Positions 56,544-64,000 of a DNA stretch of 64,000 bases are shown here, piece by piece; positions within the stretch are counted from its first letter, which is position 1; the number at the start of each line of letters is the position of its first letter. The notes under the pieces are model-generated. The model was not told the origin of the DNA, did not search any database, and saw only the letters and a program-made list of their open reading frames with translations. The DNA comes from Apostichopus japonicus. Its lineage: Eukaryota > Echinodermata > Holothuroidea > Aspidochirotida > Stichopodidae. Location of the stretch: assembly GCF_037975245.1 (NCBI RefSeq), contig NC_092576.1, forward strand, positions 7,417,501 through 7,481,500, read 5' to 3'. Made by a program: the position numbers and the translations under genes.

Positions 56544-57200
56544 AGTTAGGCTTATAGGTATATTTTGGTGGCTGGAGTTGATTTTTAAACAACAATGCTG
56601 GAATGTATTTGAATCTTCAGCTCAACATCAAAACCTCATAGCAGTTTGTGGGACAAAGATATGGTTTTCCTTCTACAATTTAGCTGTGATATTTGGTTAA
56701 TACAAGATATTGAAGATGAGTTTTCAACTATCAGAAAATATTTCCATCTATTGGTTGGAGTTAATGATTGTACAACTCAATCCAGATTCAATGACATATT
56801 TTCTTCTTTGTTGAGAATGATACTGTAGTTTTCGGACTACATATTTCGTACTGGAATCATGAGGTTTTAATGACACCAAATTGCTTTTTTAGTATTTTGC
56901 AGCTTCTGCAAATTTTTATCAACCTCTGGTCAAGGAATTAAACCAAAGTAGAAATTTCTGTGTGAAGGGGACTAAGAGAGTGAATAGTGTAAGTTCATAT
57001 TTTTTACTTTCTCACAGACATGAGCTATAATTGGTTTGTGTCCAGATCACGTAATTCTGTATCAGCATTTTGTAATGGAAAAAAGAACATAAATATGAAG
57101 GGCCTAGGCATATCATGTTTTCGGGCAGTTGTCGAGCACATGAATTGTTATAATTTCGGACACTTAAAACAGTTGTAACTTCCTTTGCAATTTTCTGTAA

Positions 57201-57540
57201 TCTCATCCTTTATATGTATTAACCTACTTTAGCAAGGAGCTGTTCTATCTGGTCCAATGTCTGGTAATTTTATTTTCATAAATATTTTTTTTAATTCTAT
57301 AATTTCGACCACTTTAAAACCATTGTTACGTTATTCAGAATTATCTGAAATCTCATCCTTTATATGTATTAACTTACTATATCAAGTAGCTATTCTATCT
57401 GGTCCAATGTCTGGTAATATTATTTTCATATATATATTTTTTAATTCTATAATTTCGACCACTTTAAAACCATTGTAACGTTATTCATAATTATCTGTAA
57501 TCTCATCCTTTATATGTTTTTACTTACTTTAGCAAGGAGC
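57201..57540. repeat. Three-copy ~150-bp tandem repeat that includes the end of a TBC1D7 exon
   Basis: 'aatctcatcctttatatgt' recurs at about 57200, 57350 and 57500. Each is followed by 'agcaaggagctgttctatct' or a variant, which is the minus-strand 3' end of exon 57528-57657 with its donor. The two left copies lie in the next intron. Confidence 0.88.
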
Positions 57541-60500
57541 TGTTCTATCTGTTCCAATGTCTGGTAGCTCAGGATCATTTTACGATGTGACTTGACCAAT
57601 GTCAGAGCAAGGTAGAGTACAAGCTTGCAGGCACCTCCAATCAAACGATCCCAAATTCTGAGAGATGATCAAAGAAAGGATGAAATAGACATTAGTTCCT
57701 AACCTTTATCTGATTCTAGTGCTAATACCACTCGATACTGTTCTCTAATATCATGCTTCAAAGCACTCATACTGACAGTACAAACAGTTCCTAACCTTTC
57801 TCAGATTCTAATGCTAATACAACTCTATACTGTCCTCTCAAATCATGCTTCAAAGCACTCGTACTGACAGTACAAATAGTTCCTAACCTTTATCTGATTC
57901 TCATGCTAATACCACTCTTTACTGTAACTTATCTTTCATTAACCTTTTGCAGTGGAGTGGTCACCGACGACTTTTATACTCAGCGTAACATCATTCTCTG
58001 GGAATTGATTTATTTTACTTTTCTCTTACTTGTGGCCACATGAGTCTCTAGTAGTACTTTAAAGGATACGCATACAGTTTGTGCATTTCCGTTGAAGTAC
58101 TGTATAAACTCGTAAATTTTGTCTTCAGCTAGCTGACACGTAGCTATCGCCAAACCGGTCCCAGAGCACAGTCTGGCATTTTTGAAAGAATTTTGTTTAA
58201 AACAATGTTAATAAAACAAATGGAATTTACAGTATGAACTTGGTAGTAATGTATCATAAGGTCGATATTGCAAATGAAGGCATATATTTTCTATTCCTTC
58301 TTCTTTCCTGTTTGATTTCTTTGTGAGTGCGAATGGGATGGAAGTTTGTTCGGGTTTATTATAATTTACATGTGAACATGAAAATAAGAAGATCAAAATG
58401 AAACATTGAAACATCATTTATCAGTCTGTGTTTAAATACTGTAAAGGTAACCGTTGGAGCAAAGATAAACTATACAAAAGATCGGCACAATTTTCCCACG
58501 ATAAAGTGTATTGTCTGCAGAACAAAAGAATGTAGCAACGCTGGTGCCAGGATCATCCAAGTTACTTTGGAGAGTTACTCATTCATATCTTTAAGCTCCT
58601 CCCATTCTGCATAGGACTTCTGCAGGGCTAGGGAGCTCATTTTACGGTGTGTGCACAAAGTGTAAAGGGGTCATTGTGCAGTTATGGCCCCGCAGGGCGC
58701 AGACTAGATTTGCCTACGTTCCCTTACGTAAAAGGATACGCTATGCATTATACCGAGTGCGAGGCTACAACCACCCCCCCTGCAAATGATCATACCTTGC
58801 GAGGACCTCAGCAGGGAACACACTGGAGAAAACACTTAGGAACCAGGAATTGTAAGGAAGCCTCGACAGAACTCGAATCTTGTCGAGATGGCCGTGGAGC
58901 TCCGAGTCTTCTTTCTTAAGGATTGCTTGAAAGATTCCAGGCTGACGGTGAATTTATATGAAAGGATAAAAACGCTTTGTTACGATGCATTTGAAATTAA
59001 GAGACATTGAAACATATGTACACATGATAAATCTAGGTGACCTAGAGGGAGAGGGGGGCTATGATGTTAAGTCGTCCAGGGGAGGGGTCTAACGTTAGGG
59101 GTGTACCCCCACAATTGAGTACTTTTAGTAAATATAAATATTTCACAGCTTTTAAACAACATTGAAGAAGTTTTGACTGTTCAAGTTTTATATAGATGTA
59201 CTGTACACAAGGGGGGAGGGTGGGGGGGGGGAGTATGGTGTGGGGAGGATGTGAAACTCACTCACCATGGACTGTACGTTGTTGTACTTCATCCAGAGTT
59301 TGTAAAACTGAGATGTGATCCAATAGCAGTCTACATCATTACCGTCATACATATTCATGACTGCAGAAGCCATTTCGATGAATGCCTTTTGGGAATCGTT
59401 AATCGGCTTAAGTAAGAGCAAAGAAATGGGAGAAAAATAATTATAATAATAATAATATTATTGTAGATTTATAAAGCGCAGACATATCCACCGATAACTT
59501 CGGCGCTCAAGGCGCATCACAATATTACCCTGGTCAACGATAACCTGTCAAAACATATAGAGACCAATCCATCCACATGGCAGCAGCTAAACAGCGCCCA
59601 GTTGACAGTTTATCTCACAGGTACCCATTTGTACACCTGGGTGGAGAGAGGCAATGGAGATAAAGTGCCTTGCCCAAGAACACGACACAATGATCTGGTC
59701 AAGCCTCGAACCTGCAATCCCTTGGATCACAAAATAAAAACATATAAAAGAAAGAAATTAAACAGAGTGTATCGAGGAAAGATGAGGAACAGACGAATCA
59801 AATCTACGAGATGTAAAGATGTTAGATAACTTATACAATGTGTTACCTTTGGGCATAAAAAAAAAGGCCCTTCGTACCAGGTGCAGTATCCATGAAAATT
59901 GAGGCTTGTTTGGTACGGTAGTTGTCTGCTAAATTATTCCATGAATTGACCAGAACGTACAAGTCAGTGGTTCCATACATGGTAGTATCAACTGATCAAG
60001 CAAAGGCACTTTTACACTTTTCACCAACCAGAGTTTTATCACATGGAATCAGTCCACATAATATAACTGCATAGCTCCCAACTCTTGAGAAGGCAAATGC
60101 TGGTCCATGTCACAAATCGCCGTCGTGGGGGACAGGTATAAGGGGAATCCTGGTGATGCCTACATGTAAAATGGTGGCACTTAGAAAGGCTTTTGTCACC
60201 CAAAATTTTCTGAGAAATATGCATTTAATATGTGTGTAACATCAATAAATTGAATAGTAGGTGATAATTCATTCTTTCCCGTGGCATGAAAATGTTCGCT
60301 GCTCGCCCCAATGAAAAGAAATATAGGCTATTTTGAGGTTCAAATGATGCTGTAAAGGAGGTGTTATACTCTATTATGCTAAATGCTAAAGAAATGATGG
60401 TTGCTAAGTCAAAATTTGGTGCAAATTTTTTTATGTATACTTGACAATTACAATGCGGGTTTCTCGGACGCTTGCGCGGGTCAGCGGGTTTGGGTGTTAG

Positions 60501-62967
60501 AATGCGGGTCCAACCCGCGAAATGCGGGTCAGTTGGGAGCTCTGTAACTGTCCATGGTCATCTAACTTTACACATTAAAGATGGAAAGAAAGTGATTCTC
60601 TTTTTGTAAAACTTTATTAATTAAGCAGCCGTACTTCCACTCATTAAGATTGTTAGCAAAACCTTCAGAGTATTCAAAATTAGATTGCAATTAATCCAAT
60701 TAAGGCACCTTGTTTTAAGTCGGTTAATGAGAGTTACTAATATAATAAATAAGGCCTGCAGCTTGTCGTCACCCAGATATTATTTTATCTAGTTTTTAAT
60801 CATTTGAAGAACTAAATATGAATTGTAAACAAAGTTCAATTTACTTTTCATTTGAATTTAGCCTTACTTGTTCCTTTTTCAAATGTAACAAACAATATTG
60901 TTACAGTATTTCTGGAGCAGATAACAAATTTACCCAAAACTAACCTTAATATTTGCTTTGAAATATACAAAGAAAATGTACAACATTAAAGGTTATCATC
61001 CAACCTTAAAAATACACTTGAAAAGAAAAAAAGGTCGCATTCGCAATGTGTAACGTTTTCTTTTCTGCCCTGTCCTTCTTATATCTCTATGAATTATAGA
61101 GTTCCTTTATAGCGTTCCTGTATAAAGGAACTCCAGTGATGCAAGCGTACGAGCGCCTTCTAAAATAAAATGTTTACACCACACGGGAGAAGGATACACC
61201 AACCATACGGGTATGTCACAAACAAGCTAATCAAATTTGTCCATGTTGGCAGCACTCAGGGTCGTCTGGTGAAAAATCTTTGTTTTAGTTTATTTTCCCA
61301 ATATGCGTTTTTTTTTTTATAATTATTGCTACGCACACGGTTGCTGAATATAAGACCCTAGTATGGACAGGGAGTTGTTATGGAAACAACTCCCTGGTAT
61401 GAACAGCTTAGTGTACCTTTCTTTTTCCACAAAGCTATTTTCCCCTGGATTTGCTCTGAGCTGTACTGCCCAGAGAACACCTGGGGCAACCCTTTATATT
61501 AATACTAGTGTCTTGCACATTTCTCCCAAGCCATCTTATGTATTCCTTTGATTTTGGAAGATTTGCTTCGGAAAAGCGAAGAAGCCAACCATGTTTGGCA
61601 ATTGGGCCACTTCCCCCCCAAAATGTTTATTCAGGCACTGCCTCCCGCAGTGAGCAATCACTTGGCCTTAGATTGATTTGTACACTGCGAGACAGTCACT
61701 AATTGCTGTGAAAGAAACATGATCTCACATGACACGCAAATTCGTACTAATAATAATATGAATAAAGATTTTGTGGTTTGCATAAGTTCACGCCCCCTTT
61801 TTGGAGAAATGTCCAAGACGTTTGTACCGGACAGATCCTCGGGCATGTAAGATATTGTGGGCAAGCACATTCGTGGTAGGCAGAAACGGACTCTGAGGCA
61901 TGTACAGTTCGCACACGAGAAAAAGGGAATTACAAATGACTTGGCCAAAGACTAAGTACTGACATGGCAGCACAAAGTACAGTACTGAGATACTCCAGTT
62001 TCCATTTCTGTTAAGTCCCTTTCTGCTCATTTACTTAGTGTTGGTTTATCACTTATTATACAACACCTAATTATATTCCGGCCATTTGATTGGTCAATTG
62101 CTCGTCGATTGTATGCAAAATCCGCTCTATTGCACGCTATGATGATAGAACCATGCGTTATACTTTTTTGATAGCACTTTTTTCAATGGTAAGAGAGCAG
62201 AGAAACCTGTCTGTTCAAAACAATCTGTTGCATGAGTGCATTTTACATCCAATTATATCCAAATTTGAAGGTGTTGTATAAAACAAATAATGAATGGTTT
62301 CCATTCGTGCAATAGTGCAAATATTTCATTCGTTGAAAGATGTAATTTGTTCCATTCAACTCGGCTGCGCCTAGTTGAATGGAACATTCCATCTTTCAAC
62401 TCATGAAATATTTGCACTATTGCACTCATAACCATTCATTATTTGTATACTATTTTACTCTACTCAATATTCTGTAGCCTCTCAGATTTAGTTTTTCCAA
62501 TACCAACTTTCAAGGAAACCATACAGTATTCTGCTTTCAGCTTCTATTGTTTTTTTGGTAATCCCCTGTCATAGTTCACAGGCGAAGCTTCTACTCATCA
62601 ACAACCAACACGGATGGACTCTAAACGTTTTGACAGGTAGGACATATTTCTTATTTTTCACAGTGCACCTCTCACAGGATGCTGTAGCCATGAAGCTTAA
62701 TGGCTTTTGAGGCAAAACATTGAAATAAAAAATTGTTTCATTCCTAATAGAGAGGAGCAAAGGGTTAAATTGCAAATCTTACCACTTTTTCATCTTCCAG
62801 TGGGAGATCACCTTCCTCCAGCAAGAACATCTTCATGAAGACCATATTTAAGGGCGTGTCCTCATTAATGATTGACATGACCGTAAGAGAATGGTGGACA
62901 TCGGTATATTGCTCTTGTCTTTGTTCCCATACATATTCATGAGTCGAGTAATGAGGGGGTAAAATTC
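57528..62967 (-). CDS. TBC1D7: TBC1D7-like gene, four internal exons (5' and 3' ends not in view)
   Basis: In transcript order: exon 62783-62967 ('GILPPHYSTHEYVWEQRQEQ', 'YTDVHHSLTVMSIINEDTP', 'FMKMFLLEEGDLP'); exon 59266-59406 ('KAFIEMASAVMNMYDGNDVD', 'CYWITSQFYKLW'); exon 58796-58941 ('IFQAILKKEDSELHGHLDKI', 'LSRLPYNSWFLSVFSSVFPA'); exon 57528-57657 ('RIWDRLIGGACKLVLYLALT', 'EQIEQLLAK'). All have AG/GT borders, and the phases (1 in, then 0, 0, 2, 0) agree. The order G-I-L-P-P-H...E-Q-Y-x-D-V...D-C-Y-W-I-T...L-P-Y-x-x-W-F...W-D-x-x matches TBC1D7, the small TBC-fold subunit that stabilises the TSC1-TSC2 complex and so restrains Rheb and mTORC1 in the cytosol. About 100 N-terminal residues lie right of the window. 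The short C-terminal exon was not found. TBC1D7 lacks the Arg and Gln fingers of active Rab-GAPs. Confidence 0.88.
57694..57925. repeat. Three-copy tandem repeat, about 92 bp
   Basis: 'agttcctaacctttatctga' recurs at about 57694, 57786 and 57878 with 'atcatgcttcaaagcactc' between the starts. It lies in an intron of the TBC1D7-like gene. Confidence 0.92.
59454..59735 (+). repeat. Dispersed SINE-like repeat
   Basis: It starts 'atttataaagcgcagacata', continues 'ggcgctcaaggcgcatcaca', then 'caggtacccatttgtacacc', 'tgggtggagagaggcaatgg' and 'aagtgccttgcccaagaaca'. This word order recurs in many marine invertebrate genomes as a SINE or SINE-tail repeat (established knowledge, from memory). It lies in an intron of the TBC1D7-like gene. 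Confidence 0.65.
60070..60544. mobile_element. MITE-like element, 475 bp
   Basis: Ends 'catagctcccaact' and 'agttgggagctctg' are inverted repeats. The flanks both read 'taactg' (60064-60069 and 60545-60550). The interior has a 'gcgggtccaacccgc' palindrome. No coding. Confidence 0.75.
61099..61133. repeat. Short perfect hairpin
   Basis: 'gagttccttta' and 'taaaggaactc' form an 11-bp stem around 13 bases. A second hairpin, 'cagggagttgtt'/'aacaactccctg', lies at 61368-61395. No function is evident. Confidence 0.6.
62056..62281. mobile_element. MITE-like element, 226 bp
   Basis: Ends 'ttatacaacacc' and 'ggtgttgtataa' are perfect 12-bp inverted repeats. It lies directly beside the palindrome 62284-62446 and may be part of one larger element. 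Confidence 0.6.
62284..62446. repeat. Long palindrome, arms about 75 bp, loop 13 bp
   Basis: The arms run from 'caaataatgaatggtt' to 'ccattcaac' and back from 'gttgaatgg' to 'aaccattcattatttg'. They contain 'tgcaatagtgcaaatatttc' and its mirror. The loop is 62361-62373. Such near-perfect symmetry suggests a young fold-back element. Confidence 0.88.
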
Positions 62968-63059
62968 CTGCAAGGGGAGGGATATTTGATATTATGAATA
63001 AGATGATCATAAATACACCCAGGTGCTGTGATCGAGTGGATAAAGGTGGTTGCATTTGA

Positions 63060-63112
63060 AGCAGCGTGGCTTAGCAATCAGGAGGTTCCAGGTTCCATGC
63101 CCACCTGGTTCA
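63060..63112 (+). mobile_element. tRNA-like SINE fragment
   Basis: 'gcgtggcttagcaatcagga' (box-A-like) followed by 'ccaggttccatgccc' (decayed box B). Confidence 0.4.
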
Positions 63113-63468
63113 TAGTAAGGTGGATTTTTCATCCAAGAGCAATCTACTGTTTTCCCATATGAAATGACTTTCTAAATAGAAAAGATTCCAAATCTAAGTT
63201 AAAATGTTGAATTGAAGCCACCCAAAGTTGCGATCCATGAGCCCTTGTGCGTTTCTCCCACACTTGTGGTCGCTTAAGCGTTGTAAACATAACTGCTGAT
63301 TATTATTATTAGATGTTTACATGAAATGACACCAATGACCAATGGACAAGCAAAGTATGGACATCACTCAGTCAGAAAGTTAGTCAGTACTACTAGGAGA
63401 AAACATATGCTCATTTAAAGATTCTGAAGCTACTCTGAAACTCAGTCTGTATTGTTGGCATGTAGATG

Positions 63469-64000
63469 TGGTCATCCAGAAACCCAGTCTGTCTCAAATA
63501 CATGTACAGTGGTCATCCAGAAACCCAGTCTGTATCAAATACATGTACAGTGGTCATTGAGAAACCCAGTCTGTATCAAATACATGTACAGTGGTCATCC
63601 AGAAACCCAGTTTTTATTAAATACATGTACAGTGGTCATCCAGAAACCCAGTCTGTATCAAATACATGTACAGTGGTCATCCAGAAACCCAGTCTATATC
63701 AAATACATGTACAGTGGTCATTGAGAAACCCATTCTGTATCAAATACATGTACAGTGGTCATCCAGAATCCCAGTCTGTATCAAATACATGAACAGTGGT
63801 CATCCAGAAACCCAGTCTGTATCAAATACATGTACAGTGGTCATCCAGAAACCCAGTCTGTATCAAATACATGTACAGTGGTCATCCAGAAACCCAGTTT
63901 TTATTAAATACATGTACAGTGGTCATCCAGAAACCCAGTCTGTATCAAATACATGTACAGTGGTCATCCAGAAACCCAGTCTATATCAAATACATGTACA
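63469..64000. repeat. 41-bp tandem repeat running off the right edge
   Basis: The unit starts 'ggtcatccagaaacccagtc' and continues 'tgtatcaaatacatgtacag' plus one base. About 13 units are in view, with few substitutions (cattgag for catccag, tttttatt for ctgtatc), and some variants recur in order, hinting at a higher-order pattern. Parallel open frames are by-products. Confidence 0.95.

Larger units (their letters stand above)
54585..57200. other. No gene recognised apart from two MITE-like elements
   Basis: Two short inverted-repeat elements (55112-55591 and 56307-56543) lie here. The final exon of the minus-strand TBC1D7 gene is expected in or left of this interval, but I could not identify it with confidence. 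Confidence 0.5.

Noticed and set aside
58577..58622. Possible C-terminal exon of TBC1D7 ('KSYAEWEELKDMNE' on the minus strand)
   Set aside because: It lies upstream, in transcript order, of exon 57528-57657, so it cannot be the last exon.
63452..64000. Repeat-rich open frames, and the idea of a CRISPR-like array
   Set aside because: Units are 41-bp head-to-tail repeats with no variable spacers, in a eukaryotic setting.

Overview
The window looks like AT-rich nuclear DNA from an invertebrate deuterostome, probably an echinoderm and perhaps a sea cucumber. This is inferred from intron-rich genes with GT..AG junctions, very long (TA)n microsatellites, abundant 'taggccta' words, tRNA-derived SINE heads and many small inverted-repeat transposons. 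It is not prokaryotic: no operons, CRISPR or ribosome-binding sites were seen.

Layout. 0.2-2.45 kb: an inverted-repeat element holding a broken non-LTR reverse transcriptase. 2.6-5.3 kb: a complete three-exon gene for a secreted, furin-site-containing, cysteine-rich protein I do not recognise. 5.3-14.6 kb: no gene, but relics of an Ig-domain receptor gene on the minus strand (10.8-12.2 kb) and small repeats. 14.7-34.2 kb: a cluster of two plus-strand receptor genes, each coding a signal peptide, two Ig-like domains, a transmembrane helix and kinase-like exons. Gene A has the C-lobe exons but I find no N-lobe exons. Gene B has the juxtamembrane, glycine-loop and alpha-C exons but I find no catalytic-loop or later exons. 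A nearly identical block of about 3.4 kb (18.0-21.4 and 30.7-34.2 kb) joins the two stories. The one catalytic-loop exon present has lost the HRD aspartate and the DFG glycine, so this is a receptor pseudokinase family. 36.1-37.6 kb: a broken gene fragment like the cytosolic domain of P2X7-like proteins.

37.6-56.6 kb is mostly mobile DNA. Its centre is a nest: an inverted-repeat element (40660-49041) was hit by two P-element-like transposons lying end to end (40695-44866 and 44875-47732). They have 31-32 bp terminal inverted repeats and three copies of one 8-bp target duplication. One carries a THAP-domain exon with a stop codon, the other a P-transposase-like fragment. A 300-bp dimeric satellite, several MITE-like elements and another transposon-type protein relic follow.

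57.5-63 kb: four minus-strand exons of TBC1D7, the third subunit of the TSC complex, with the 5' exons off the right edge and the last exon not found. The right edge is a 41-bp tandem repeat. The genes do not form one pathway. The main biological interest is the Ig-receptor pseudokinase cluster and the P-like nest.
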